The notes under the pieces are model-generated. The model searched no databases, had not been told where the DNA came from, and saw only the letters and a program-made list of their open reading frames with translations. This document shows positions 41,976 to 56,200 of a stretch of 64,000 nt of DNA, in pieces. The stretch covers positions 15,867,464-15,931,463 of the forward strand of contig NC_051098.1 in the NCBI RefSeq assembly GCF_901709675.1. Reading direction: 5' to 3'. The DNA comes from Syngnathus acus. Its lineage: Eukaryota > Chordata > Actinopteri > Syngnathiformes > Syngnathidae. Position 1 is the stretch's first letter; each line of letters begins with the position of its first letter. The position numbers were made by a program, and so were the translations under genes.

Positions 41976-42239
41976 CAAGGGGTGTCAAACTCTGGCTCGC
42001 GGGCCAATCGTGGCCCGCTGTGTAATTATATTTGGCCCGCAAAGACAAAATTGTGCATCGACTTTTTAATCACCATGCATCTTTTTAAAAATGTTTCTAC
42101 TAGTCTCTGATTTAACAGTTTTTGTGTATAGAATATGAAACGGTCATACACTTATTAGCGTTGACACTCATAATGGCCCTCAGAAGGAAACTATGACTAC
42201 GTTGCGGCCCGCAACAAAAATGAGTTTGACCCCCCCCTG
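41976..42239. mobile_element. hAT-type non-autonomous element
   Basis: Left end CAAGGGGTGTCAAACTCTGG and right end GAGTTTGACCCCCCCCTG are inverted copies of the familiar CAGGGGTGTCAAACT terminus. The inside carries repeated GGCCCGC motifs and no coding sequence. No clear 8-bp duplication flanks it, so it is probably old. Confidence 0.7.
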
Positions 42240-42820
42240 GTCTACACGAATGCTGAGCCCTTGATTATTCTGCCTCTGAATTACTGTTCTCAATATTCTT
42301 TCCCCGCCAGTTCATTAAGTTTCCCGTTGAGGATCGGTCAACCTCAAACAGGGTCATGGTGAGTCATCCGAGCCCTTGACTGGAGTAAGCAATCGGGCAG
42401 TCTGGCATTATTAAGTAGCTCATGGTATTCCTACTGGAGCAATGTGTGTAAATCCAGGTCAGCCGGGGCTCACGACCCCGCGCCCCGACGAGCTCCAAAT
42501 GTGACAGAGCGGGACCCCTCCGGCAGGATGCAAAGCCAATGGGATGAGGCGGCCTCCGAGGTGAGTAGATGTGATTGCACACGTGTCCTAGCGCTATTTG
42601 TGTCCACTGTGGTTTCAGCAAATAGGTGAGGCGAATTAGGGGAAGGCGCATGCTCAGCAGGAATATAACCAGCGCCGTGTTATCCTCTTGTTGACCACGT
42701 GACAAATGTAGACCTCAGATGAACATGAAGAATACATGCAACTATGCGAGGAAGAGGGGGACTCACTGATGTGGGTCAAGTCCAATTACCCTCAAAGAAT
42801 GACCCGCGTTCTTAGTTACT

Positions 42821-42834
42821 CCGCTAGGGGGCGT
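42821..42834 (+). promoter_or_regulatory. CTCF-like motif
   Basis: CCGCTAGGGGGCGT fits the CTCF core CCASYAGRKGGCRS with one or two departures (G at the third base). Plus orientation. Motif match only. Confidence 0.4.
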
Positions 42835-45305
42835 CATTACATCAAATTCGCTTCAGGTCGCTGACGGACGTTAAATGAAAATTTACATTGTAACAAAAAT
42901 AGTTTATTATTGACTACTTCAGATATGAACAAGTGTCTCGTTTAATGTATTTATAGATATTTTAATAATGAACAAAGAAAAATAAAGTTCCCATCAGGTC
43001 GAATGGCAAGGTATATAGTATGTGCCAGACATTAATGATTCAGGATGACTACCCCTTGATTAATCCACCCTCGCATCAGCGTTGATGCCAGCTCTGACCA
43101 CATCCTGGCAAAAGGGCAATTAATCAGAATGAAACTAGACTGGCAAAAGCAGCAGCAAGTTCTTTTCTTTTTTGGCACAGTTTGAGGCGTGTAAATGACC
43201 CGTTTCAGCAGAGCGCATCTTCCCATTCCATTAGCGTTGGAATGACCTCAAATTAAATCAGCGCTGGCTAATTCCATTTGTATCGTTTTTATTTGTTATT
43301 TTTCTGCATGATGGGGGAAATCCTGGCCGTCTGGGTAATTTCCACACTACCACTCTGATAGTATGTGGGTAGTGCTCAAGCTTTTCACGCCAACATTATT
43401 GAGGTGACTATCATTTAATACTAATTCCAGATCTTTTAACACTAAAACACAAAACTGTTGTAAAATTTTCCATCCATCCATTGCCTACACTGCATTTTCT
43501 TCACTTTCTTTTTTACTCGTAATACAAGTATTTAACTTTTTGAACTTGTCGTGTAAGCACAGCATAAGTAAGTGGTATGGTATGCTAGTTGACCAATGAT
43601 TTCTGTGGTTTTATGACAGAAATGACACAGTCAACCAAGCAAAAATGTGGAATGACATGAAGTAAAAAAAAAGATCAAATACAAATGAAAAGATTTCAAT
43701 GAACTGCAGATGGAGATGTCCATGGCGAATGAAAAACGTTTCGTAAGACAATACAGCAGTGGCGTAATCTTTAAAAAAATAATAAAAATAAATCCAGTTT
43801 CTTTGGAAACACTGCTTGCAATCAACTGACCATTGTTTTTTTTATCACTTCCCATAAAAATGCTATGTTGTTGTTTTTATAAGAACACAAAAACTTGAAC
43901 AATACTAAGCTTTTATGCTTTTAAGACCCAGATTAAAAGCAGATTTTTTTTTCATATTCTTAAAAAAAAAAAAAGCTGATTTATGTGTTTAAAACAAAGC
44001 TGGCAAACTCTTGGGACTATGACTCGAGTCCTCATTTCCAGGCTGGCATCTACAAAAACAACACTGGCCTTGCCATAAAATTCACAGTGGGGTGTCAAAA
44101 TATTTTTCACTTCCTGGTTCTAAATCTGTAATAAAGACACACTTTCTCTCTCCTCCCAGGATTTATTGCTCTGGCTTTTATCCCAATCTGCCTTTACCAT
44201 TAAGGACGAGCCATTCCATTTATGAAGTACACTTCCTGTCTCTCAAAGTGGACACTTATTAACCACATCCTTCTCGTGTCTACTTGCATGTAAAAGCATC
44301 TCATCTGTATTACAATACCATCTTGAGAGCTTGTCCAAACCCTCTTGAGGTCTGCACATCTCATGTGTGTGTGTTTTGAGAATGTGTCTTGGCAGTCGGC
44401 ATGCATGTCCAGACTGAGCCAACCTGTCATCCATAACCTTGGAAAATCCACATGGCAATAATACATTTTCCAACCCACGCATCTCAGCCATTATCCGCAT
44501 TGTACTGCAAAACCGTGAATTCTCCATGCGACGAATGCAATTTAGGAAGCAACCTGATCTTCATTAAGCAAAGATCGACATTGTCCTGTTCTAATTGTAT
44601 TTCTGGCCAATTACGCAAACAGACACGGCAACAGGAAATGAGGCAAAATGTGATTACTTACATTTATTTTTATTTTTTTTCACAGCTAAGTTGTCTCACC
44701 GCTGCGATTGTGTTTGCTTGTCATGAAAAGCAAATAATAAGGTGAGCGCATGAAAAGACAGGCTTCATAGGAACAGGATCTTTTGCTTTACAATGCAGGT
44801 GAGTGTTATTTGAGAGTTTGCACCTTTACAGCTTGAAATAGGAGTGAGCCACTGACCAAAGTTAAGACTATTTTATTTTTTTTGCTTTGATGTAACCAAA
44901 AACAGCCCAAACAATTGGGATTGAAATTTCAGAATTAGATACTGATTATTGAAACATTTGATGCTATCTTATTTATCCTAGTTTAATGCTAGCACCTCAG
45001 GCAAACAATTATGTCTTTAGCGCCATTTCTAATTTGTTGTCTCGCCGTTGGTGCAACAATGTCACAAAAAGTAGGTGTTATGAAAGTAGGCGGGGCGAGA
45101 TTTGCCAGAGAGAGAAAGAGAGAGAGAGAGCAGTCAAACAGTGGTGTTGCCGGGCGCTGCTTTCAAACTTTAACTTTCCTTTCAGCGTGGCTCACATGTG
45201 GACTAATCCACCCGAGAACACGACCGTGGGAAGGTGAGTTATTATTTTTCCATTTTTTTAATAAGACTTTCTGTAGTCAATGGCGCTGGTTAAAGCAGAA
45301 AGTGG

Positions 45306-45551
45306 GAATTCTGACTTTATTCTCACAATTCTGACTTTAAAGTGAGAATTCTCACTTTAAAGTCAGAATTCTGACTTTAAAGTGAAGAAGAAAAAAAAGG
45401 GGGTGACAGGATTCTGACTTTTTTTCCTCAGAATTCTGACTTTATTCTCACAATTCTGACTTTAAACTTTAAAGTCAGAATTGTGAGAATAAAATTCAGA
45501 ATCCTGTCACCCCCTTTTTGTTTTTTGTCTTCACTGGCCCTAATCCTTTTT
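45306..45551. repeat. Array of AATTCTGACTTTA units ending in an inverted repeat
   Basis: AATTCTGACTTTA and its reverse complement TAAAGTCAGAATT recur many times. Segments 45381-45418 and 45496-45535 are inverted copies sharing GGGGGTGACAGGATTCTGA. This is a common kind of fish repeat and probably a mobile element with internal subrepeats. Confidence 0.75.
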
Positions 45552-46292
45552 CGTACTCTGCCTAGTAACAAATGACTACAATTTTTTGAGATATGGATTC
45601 TCCCTGTAATGAATGAAGTGAAATGGGATCATTTCTGATGATCTGTCAAAGCCGCTATCAACAGGAAAGCTTGAATCAAAAAGAATTCCACAGGTTAACT
45701 TAATTTGACCTACTTTTGATTGCACATTTCCAACTCTTCACTGTTTCGTTACTTCCTTCTTTTGTGTTCTCTAACAAGACGTTTAACAGCAAAATTCAGT
45801 CTGATCAATTAGCTATTGAAATTGTCTTTATCATGCCTATTTTCCTCTTTTGAAATCTTGACACCGTGATGACATCAACAGTGCCTTGCGAGGCAGGAAG
45901 TGGGCACGGATGTGAGACGACCTCAGTGTTGTCAGCTACATCAGATCCAGAATGGCTGGAGGAGTCTGACAATTGAATTCAAAACAATGAAAACCATTTT
46001 TTGAATTCAATCTTTCAGCTTCTTGTTAGAGAATAAGAGTTGCTAATGTATCGAAATCAAATTGGAAAGGTTTTTTAGATTGATCTTGAAATTTCTTCTG
46101 AACTCGGTGTTTGTTGGTCGACTACCGTATGCGTGTGGTAAGGAAATGTTGTTGTCCCTACCCACAGAGTGCTTTGGTGAGAATATTCTGACCACCCTTG
46201 CCCTCCAAATGAAACCAAGACTGCCCAGCTGCCTTTTTGAACATCTGGGAGCCGTTTAGATTCCCTCCAGTGACTCATCCATCAACTTAAGC

Positions 46293-47260
46293 ATGGCCTG
46301 CGACGGGCTGTACCCCAACGTCACATGCAACGAGAGCCTCACGGTGAAAGGCGACAGCAATCCGGCCACGAGTATCATCATGTTCCTGGCCGGCGTGGTG
46401 GGGAACCTCTTGGCGCTCTTCATCCTGGGCGTTCACCGCAAAGAGCATCGCTCCAGGTCGTCCGTCTTCTCCATCCTGGTGACGGGGCTCGCCCTCACCG
46501 ACCTGCTGGGCACTTGTCTCCTCAGCCCGTCCGTCTTCATCTGCTACGCCCGCAACGTGTCCCTCATCGGCCTGGGCGACGAGAGCCTGTGCCAGCTCTT
46601 CGGCTTCGCCATGAGCTTCTTCGGCCTGGCGCCCACCCTCATCCTCTGCGCCATGGCGGTGGAGCGTTGCCTGGCCATCAGCCATCCCTACTTTTACTCG
46701 GTGCACATCCGCCAAAGCTTCGCCAAGGTGACGCTGGTCGCCGTTTATCTCTTTTCCCTGGCCTTCTGCCTTCTGCCGTTCGTCGGCATCGGCAAGTTCA
46801 GGCAGTACTGCCCGGGGACGTGGTGCTTCATCGACATGGACGCCACGGGGGACGCCGAGCGGGTGCAGGCTTTCTCGCTGACGTACTCCTCGCTCATGGC
46901 GCTGATCATCCTGGCCGTGTTCGCCTGCAACGGCTCGGTCATCGCCAGCCTCTGTCAGATGCACCGCAGCCACTTGATACGGCGAGGCTCGGCCTGCTCC
47001 GCCGGCAGGAAGAGAAAGCTGAGCCTGGCGTTGTTCGGATGGGGTGAGGAGGAGCTGGACCACCTGGTGCTCCTGGCGCTCATCACCGTCATCTTCGCCG
47101 TCTGCTCGCTGCCACTCACGGTGAGTACCTTCTCCACTTAGTTTGAAAGCGTGTCAGTGCTTCAATGCTGTTGACATCATTTTCATCAGAAAGCAATGTG
47201 GTCATGTGGTTTGACTTGACTTGAAGGGAAATTTCAAAGAGGTGTGAGATGAATGCGCTG

Positions 47261-47293
<33 letters not shown>

Positions 47294-50200
47294 AGCACCA
47301 GGACCAATGAAAATAAAAATGCACATACTGTGTAAAAAATTTTTTTTAAAAAAATGGCAAAAGTAGAAGAACTGATTCAACTCTTTTTATAGTATAGAAA
47401 CCAAGTTGGGACTTTTGGCGGGTTAGTTACAGCAAGTCTCTCGCATGACTTTGGTACAATTTGGCCCAGTCTAGTCGAGGGAATGTGAGATTAGTGTTTC
47501 CCTCCCGGGGCGGAATTAAAAAGCCACATGGCTTGCCCGATGACCTCAGTCTGAGATGGTTCCGTACAGGAGACAGCTAGAGCATCCCCATTTCCCTGGT
47601 CTTGATGGTGTGGTTGGAGTAACACAATGTGCCACAAAATGGGAAAAGGTGCGTCTTAAGAATGTCGCCGCCTTCACCACGCTGGCACGATGCCTGCGTG
47701 TATGCGCATTAATCTTCTCGAGCTATTGTGTGGATGGATTTGACAAGTGCGCCATTAAAAAAAAATAAAACCAAGGAAGACCGGTTAATCAGGTTAATCA
47801 GCATCTTGCCCATAAAGCAAAATGCAAGACAGAATTAGCACGTGGAAAACTCGAGCGTTGTAAATAGAAATGTAATTGGAGGCTGTGATTACAGAGGTTT
47901 CCGATCAGGTCAGATACGGGAAAACGTTAAAGGTGCTCCATCCCGCTCCTTATTGCTCAGCTTACGGTAAAAACTAAAGCCGACCACCAAGCATGAGATC
48001 GTGCATGTCAAGTAGCTGAGAGGCCTATTTGAGGGAAAATTTGTGACATCACCAAAGCAATTCCCAACTCCTGTGGGCGGATCCCAGATATCTGTGAGAC
48101 GACGGCGGCTAGGACGCATGTGAACGCCAGCTGCAGCTTCATGACCGACATGAAATAGATTTTCGCTATTGCAAACAGATGTGTGAAAAAATGGCCAATT
48201 GCACTTGATGCATGAGTCGGCTAGCTAGATTGAAATGCTTTTATTTACGTTAATCGGAGCAGATTAGACGTATGCGGAAAGGGGAATACTAATCACTCAA
48301 TTAGTTCTCCTTCCAGGAATGAAGTCATGTTGCATGAAAGCACATTGCATGTACACGTTGCCAGGCAGAAAATGTGCACATGTAAAAACAACAACGGGCC
48401 AACGTCATTCATTTTTCCAATCAAACCGGGTCCATTCATTTATTATCGAGCTTCTCAAAGAAAGCTGACAACCTGTTAAACCCGTTGCCGCTCCGAAGGG
48501 ACCTCTAAGAAAAAGTCTTGCAGGATTTTAAGGCTCATCTCGTACGACGTGTGGCTGTGGAATGTCGTCTTTTCTTGTCTGTGCGCCTTTCAAGGCAAAT
48601 TATTTACTTTGAATAGACGAGACCAGACAAGTCCCTCTGTTAATGAGAGATACAATTTGATAAATGGATGTTTACAATGGACATACCTTATTTATTTATT
48701 ATTATTATTATTATTTCACTATCAATAAAATAAATGTGGGTTTTTTTTCCCCCCCGAATAATTGCCATCTCAAGACGCCACAGTGGATGTTTTGCTATTT
48801 TTTGCGTGCTTCCATCTGCCTTCCTATCTGCGTGAGAGCAGCATTAGGGAAGTGTAGCTTTCTTGCAATGTCTATTTCAGGAGTTCTCTATTGGGACTCA
48901 TGTTTTTCTCAGGCTTGTCATATTAACAGCTTGAATGTAAAATATCAGTCGAAATAAACCACGCTCACAGTGTGATGATAACGGACATAAGATAAGACGC
49001 GTCCGACCATTGGCTGACAAATGTTATCGTCGCAGATGGCCTGCGAAAGATCGCTCAACGATTTGTTTGCAAAATAGGAGTGGCGTTTATATTCCGTAGA
49101 AACGACGATGGCTTTGTAAGCCTTTTAAAACCTGTGACAGAAATCACGTTGCATTTAGATACAAAGCTTCCCTTTAATTAAACTTGGTAGCGTTCCATTG
49201 ATAACTTTACCAGTAAAACCAAAGCGGGCCAATTGGACACAATAGAAGTTCATAGGAGCAATTCATTGCCTTATGAAGAACTAGAAAAACAATCAGCAGT
49301 TGAATCAATAATGAAACGAAATGGCTCTTTCTGGCAAATTGCTGATGATTACTATGCCATTTACTATCTCTAATGAACGTGTCTTTTTCCTCATTGCAGT
49401 CATTATGTTTGGAACAGGTACAAACTAATAGACCACCCTCCTGGAGTATCACCAGCAGTACCGTTCCCATGGCAACCACCGCTCAATATTCACCTTGTTA
49501 TTTGAAGGGCCTGGATGTGATTATACTCATACGTCCCCATCTGAATTTAAGACTTTGAGGAATGTCCTCACTAGTCATATTTTGAGCGAGTATGAATCAT
49601 AAAAATGGAAACTCACTCAATGCTATTGTGTCACAATGAAAGGTTTCCATTAGTGCCGCTGCTGTGGGGGCGACTCGGCCAGCATGCCGATATTGACTTA
49701 ATTAGAGTTGGGTGATGCTAGCCGTAAACAAACTTGTCAGTACACCACGTTTAAAGTGAAAGTGCCACAAAAAAACAACTTTTTTTTTTCTGGTTTAGCG
49801 GATCTCACTAGATTCTGGATTTAAAAAAAGTTTAGACTGCTGTAACAATATGTATAATTTCAACATTAACAATACACTGTAATATAGGGGGATTTAACTC
49901 AATATTTGCATAAAAGTTAAATAGTTTCAACATATTATCCTGGTTTCTTCAAAGTTGAATACAAAACTGTACACAGCAAATGCACTGTACAAGATTAAAA
50001 AAATACAAGTGTAAGATACTAACATTCACAGTTTGATACAATTCGGAGATTCTTTCACATTCCACTAGAGGGAGTCCAAGTATTCCACTTTCCGAATCGC
50101 TCAATTTGTGCTGCAAGCTGTTGAAATTAAACTACAAATTTAATATAATGACTAGATCCTATTAAACCGACTAAGTTCACATTAAGTGAGTGGAATCTTA

Positions 50201-53200
50201 CAATTGACCGCATTGTTTCTGTAAATAAATTTTTAATCGCCACTATTATTCTTTTCTGGTGTTTTAATTTAAATATTGGGAACAAAATGTACTGAACAAA
50301 TGCTGGGAAATTACTTTGACTGCTGCTGCTTCAGACCACAAACACCAAAATTCAACATTCAGTCATTTGTTTTGCAAGTCCAAATTAAATACACACGAGT
50401 ATGTATTTACATTGCGGTTCCTGCTGGTTCTCCTCTTACACCCAACACATCACAGTCTGCCCTGCGCACATCATCCCGCTTTCTGCCAGACTGCTAAATC
50501 ATTTAAGAATGTAAAGCAGAAGAAGAAGAAGAAAAAAATATTGTTTGTGTGTTTGACATGAGCATGGGGAAATACTTGTGTGGGCTGAAGAGCTATGATG
50601 TGGTTGTGTTATATAGTGACCTCCTCGAGAGAGTTGCGCCTCATAAATCGGAAAGACTTGACAGGCTAAGCAGGAAACAGACCCAAAAAAAATAAAAACG
50701 TGTGAAAAGAAAAAAATTGGTAATACGAACGGTTGGAGCGCCCATCGGCTAACCGCTAACACGCTACAATAACGCTCTCGTATCGTAAAGCTAATTAACA
50801 TACATTTACCAAACTACGAGTTCCGTCATTTAAAAGAAAACCACATTACAATCTTCCCATTTGTGAGCATGAATGTATTTTTGCAGACTGACGTGCAAGA
50901 CCAATAGGTGTGGCTCAGGTGAGACTCAAACTACAAAAGGTCAGCTTTGTTTCGCGCACTTTTGTTATCCTGCAGCTGCTTCCTGCCTATTAACAAAAAA
51001 AAAAAAAAACAGAAGAGACGGAAAAGCTTCCATAGGAGGAAAGATGAGTCTTCTAATGTGTTCTAAACAATTAGGAACGCCTCTTCTTTGTGGAAGGTCA
51101 TTTAAGCCTCCTTTCAGCATACTCGTGTCTCATGTTTGCCAAGAGCATCAAGATGGCTGCAAACACTGACTTCGAGACGCTTTCCGTGTAATTTGTCCGT
51201 TGACCGTATTGGCTTGAAGAACAAACGATCAGTGTAATGAGGGTTAGGACAACCCTCCAGGCTTCCATTAAATGGGGATGAAAGGCCATTTTTGATGATG
51301 GATGAAAGGCAAAGATTACAGTCTTAGACATCAGATTGATCTTCTGTTTTGCATTTACTCATCCTTTGTTGCAAAAACACGAAATAAAAATAGGAACTCA
51401 AGATATCATCTTTCAAACAATGTGGTTTGTAAACCACAATAATACACACGTTAAATATAGAATCGAAGAATGAAGAACGATTGTGCTTTGTTGTTTAAAT
51501 AGCTTGTTGCTAACAAAAATTAAAAACGCAAGGTGCTACTGGAAAAGTTTCCAATTGCGTCAGTGATCAAAGCGTTTGTTGAAAAGGCCACATGAGCTCA
51601 GTTTACCCGGCACCGTCCAAAACAGGACGGGAATTATTTCGTTGTTTTTTTTATATATAAAGCATTTCCTTTTGCTGCCAAGTCATTTTGTTGGCACCGT
51701 GTGTTCTCTACCCAGCTGTGTCTGTGATTTATATTCCGACTTTTCAGAGCCTTATCGTTGTTATCGTTTACCATTGTTGCTCATGTCCTTGCTTGCCTGC
51801 TGCTTCCACTCAAGTCTGCCTGTGTCAGTGGAGCCTCGTCAAACTTGGAATAGTTACACTTAAAAATGTTCACATTTGTTTTGAGTCAGAGTCCAGTATT
51901 CTTGCTTTTTAGCTCGTTTGTTTGAGTAAATCCAGAGATGCCAATCAGTGCTCCTCGGCACGTTATACATGTACTTGAATTTAATGTGGGTCAGAAATTG
52001 TTTCTAAACATTTCAGTTTTCAAAGTGAGTCAACAGAAGTTGACTCATTTTTCTCTAAAATGTCGAGCCCAACGTGGACATTCGCCGTTGCTTTGTGATG
52101 AAATCAATATTACATGTGGCGACACCCTTCCCCCAAAAAAAACCCCCACTATTACCAAGAATGTTGTTTACTAATTCCCTGTTGTAGTTTATTTTAAGAT
52201 TAATCATTCAACTTTGTGATTTAATAGAGGCAACATTTCATTTTAATTTATCTGACTTGATCATTGACAGAGCAGAAGGCACAAACTCTACTCCCATGCC
52301 CCCATTAAAACCATTTGTCTCCACCTAATCTGCTAATCGACGTTTATTACATCGACCAAATAATAAAAGCTCATTGATTTCAGACACATTTGTTGGTTTT
52401 GGGGCCAGAGTAAATCTGTCATATCTAGTCAAATGCTATTGACAGAATCCCACTGGAGTTTAATTGGACTTGAGTCACCAACCTTTTATTTTTTTCTCGT
52501 AGTGATTAATGCAAAAATAACTAGCTTTGTCACAAATGCAATTGCCTGAAGTGAACTCAGTGTTTACTCCAGTGCACGTGATGTTTCAAATAATATTTCC
52601 AGTCAACCTTATTGCAATTTAAGTGCAAACAGAAGTAGAAAACAGAACTGTTCTTAATAATAAACCATGCAACAAACATTGTTGTTCTTTCCCTTTTTTT
52701 GATGTCTAGTCAAAGATTTCTCTTTCAAAATTTCCCTTAGAAAAATCATGGGATTAGATTCAACTCTTGCAATCCTAAAACCATTAATACCTGAACAGAA
52801 TGATTTATGCATGTTCCTGTTGAGTATAAAATAAATAAGGCACTCAAAATCTTAATGAAACACACTTAACTATTTTTGAATAATTTCTCTTTTCATGTTT
52901 TACAACTGTTGCTTTCTGTAGGTGTAAAATGCAGGATGGGAGAGTGATATCAATAATCTCCTTCTAATTCAGCAAAATGAGTCTGTCTTGGTTTCTCTTC
53001 TTTCAGATTTAGTGTTATGAACTATAATGTACTGCTACATAGTGGCTAAAAGTGGAATTGCACCTCAAAATAAAAAACCAATATTGCGTAACAACTGGAT
53101 TTAAAACAAAAAAGTCACCATGTAATTTGATCCAGATGTCAAAGTTTGAATGTAAAAGTAGAACTACTGATCATTTTGATATCTGGATCAAATCGGTGCC

Positions 53201-56200
53201 TCAACTTTAAAAAAAGGGAGTGGCAGTATGATTGAGTCTGTTTTCTTTCCAAAATATTTTGGTGTTGCATTACTTTTTGTTTGCCCTGAAAAGGTCAGTT
53301 TAGTCATGCAGACAACAAAGAATTAATAAAAACAAAAACAAAAGGGGGATAATTACCAGCAGGCACTGTGGAAAGTTGTGTGGTTTGGGGATTAGAGGGC
53401 TCAGTGAACCATAGCTAATGTTTACCAGCTACAAGAACATGATTGGCGGAAACATTTCTTTTCTTTGCCTTCCTCAGTAGCATCCCCTCACTGTCAAATG
53501 TGTCAAAAGTATTGCCTGTTGATAAGCTGCGTTTAGTGACATGACTGGACTTGATTTGGTAGATAGTGGAGGAGCAGAACAACAGCAGCCCTTTTGAATT
53601 GAAGCAAAAAAAAAAATTTTGTTTGGGAGCTAGGCTATAAAGAAAAAAATGTTATGAGTTCAATTCATCTTTGAATGACATCTTTCCCCACTAAACTGCT
53701 ATAATATCGGTTGAGGATAAAGAATATATGCCTGTCTTACTGAACAGTTTGTGTTTTATTATATATGCTAAGTTTGAATAAATTTTAAAGCAAACTACCG
53801 TATTTTCCGCCCTAAAAGGCGCACCGGGTTATAAGGCGCACCTTCAATGAACGGCCCATTTTAAAACTTTGTCCATATATAAGGCGCACCGGATTATAAG
53901 GCGCATAAAATAGAAGCTATACTGCATCAAACTGAGGTTGACTAGGGTTGCGGTATGCATCCACTAGCCAATAACCAACGAGCCCTCTGTAAACAATCGC
54001 GTTTCTCAAACGATCTCCTATAAAATGATCAGAACTGACTAAAGTTCGATCTAACGCATTGGTACTACTTACCTATGTTTCCCTTCCATATCGATCCGTA
54101 GATTTACTCGAAACATTAACAGAGCAGCCTATTTTGACATGAAATAGCCTGGTACGTATAGCAGCTATCGCAATAGCATTAGCCATCCGCAAAGTCTCAC
54201 GAGCCTCAGCTCGCAATCTCCCATGAGCCTCAGCAAAGTGTAAACAATCGCGTTTCTCAAACGATCTCCTATAAAATGATCGGAACTGACTAAAGTTCGA
54301 TCTAACGCATTGGTACTACTTACCTATGTTTCCCTTCCATATCGATCCGTAGATTTACTCGAAACATTAACAGAGCAGCCTATTTTGACATGAAATAGCC
54401 TCGCGGGTACAACAGCTATTCGGTGACGCCCCCTGACTACAGTTGCCGTAATGTTGGGAAGCGATGCGACCTTGTAATTTACTAGTCGTACTAAAACGTA
54501 CTGAAACATTTTGGCAGAGCACTGTGTACAACCAGTATGGATCAACAAATTCATCAGTTGATCCATATATAAGGCGCACTGGCCTATAAGGCGCACTGTC
54601 GGCTTTTGAGAAAATTTTAGGTTTTTAGGTGCGCCTTTTAGGGCGGAAAATACGGTACTCTATTGACAGATAGTGCGACATATTTCCAAGGAACGAGATT
54701 CCTCACAAAATGCAAACTAAAAATTTTTTCCCCGACATATTGATCACTTCACTTCCCTCTTCTCCTTTCACCAAATCCAATTTCAACACTTTTCACTAGA
54801 CTTGCTCTGTTTTCACTTCTTCTTTGCGGTGTGTCAGTGTATGTGTTCCAATGTATTTGTTATTTTTATTATTATTGAAAAAGATAGAGTGGCTCTTTGC
54901 CGTTTTGACCCCAGAATAATCAGTCGAGGTACCGGTGCTTTACTGCAGCTGCCCCAAGAGGGAAAAAGCCACTAATGGAAGCTCAGACAAACTCGTTAAG
55001 CAACTACAGTGTCTGAGCACACGCGCACCTTATTTGATTTATGCTGCTTTCAACGCTTAAGTGAGCAATCTCAAGGTAAACACGACTGATCAATAAACAG
55101 CCAGAAACTATTTACAACCTAATGATGCTCCTTTTTCACCCACACTGACACATAGCATTTGCACACATGCGCTTGTGTGCAAATGTTATTATTTCAAAGT
55201 CAACCGTGTAACAATATGTGATTTCAGAACAATTGAAAAAATGTCAAACTGAATTCAGTTTGGCATCTGATATCATTTCAAGTGCAGCTGCTGATTAAAC
55301 CTAAATATAATTAGCTGGTGTAATTGGCTTTTCCTGATTGCATAAGTGTGCACACCCTCATTTAGCTATGTAGCTATGTTCAAAATTAACCAATCCACCT
55401 GCCACTTATTAAAATGCCTCAAATTATATCCAAATAAAAGTTCAGATGTTCTAGTAGGCCTGTCCTGACATTTGTACTTCAAAGCCTGAAGATTGTATGC
55501 TAACACTCGCTGTGCTAATCAAAATCTAATGTTTTGTTTGAATGCGAAGCCAGTGTGGTGTTTTAAAATTATAGCCCAAAACTTTGGTTTCATGGGAGCA
55601 CAACAACATCTTCCAAACACATGGGACAAAAAAAGAGCTATGATTGAATCAAAACAATGTTCAGCCAGATTCAAAGGAGAGTAATGGATACAGCTCCTGT
55701 ATTGGCGCTAACTCCATTGCGTGTTGTGGAAGTAGTTGAAGTATGCCTCTAAAAGGATCTTTGCGTCCGCACACTTTGGTAAATGATACTCGCTAAAAGC
55801 CAAGTAAAGTGTGTGCGCTGCGTAATGATTGGACAGTCAAACCGAGAGTCAGGAAGCGAGAGAGTCAGGCAAGAACCCTCCAGGGCTTGAGCAGGGAAAT
55901 TACAAGACAGTGGAACTTGTAACCTTGTAGACGGCCATTAGCATGATTTGTTTCTTGGAAGTTGCGTCCATCCTCGCCAGCTTGTATGACGCAGTTGGGA
56001 TAGTTGAAGATGTGGCGGAGGTGTGAGCATAATCATGGTGATGGCTGAAATGACTCACGGCAGGAATAATTGGCTGAAGACATTCATGAATGTGTTTGCT
56101 GATTAGGCAGTGTTGCCATGCAGTGAGCTGTGTGTGCTTGTTGTGTACAAGGACATTAAGATGTGCTCACAGGACGCTTCATTAGGTACATCAGTCACAT

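Larger units (their letters stand above)
41883..46270. other. Intergenic, calm3 to ptgir
   Basis: No gene recognised. Contains a hAT-like element (41976-42239), a CTCF-like motif (42821-42834), AGAG repeats near 45111 and an inverted-repeat array (45306-45551). An acceptor-like TTCCCTCCAG ending at 46270 marks the likely start of the ptgir coding exon, so an untranslated ptgir first exon should lie somewhere in or before this stretch. Confidence 0.6.

Noticed and set aside
46287-47063. 258-codon minus-strand frame opposite ptgir
   Set aside because: Antisense shadow of a GC-rich receptor exon; the residue bias (Glu, Gly, Ala, Arg, His) is typical of such shadows.
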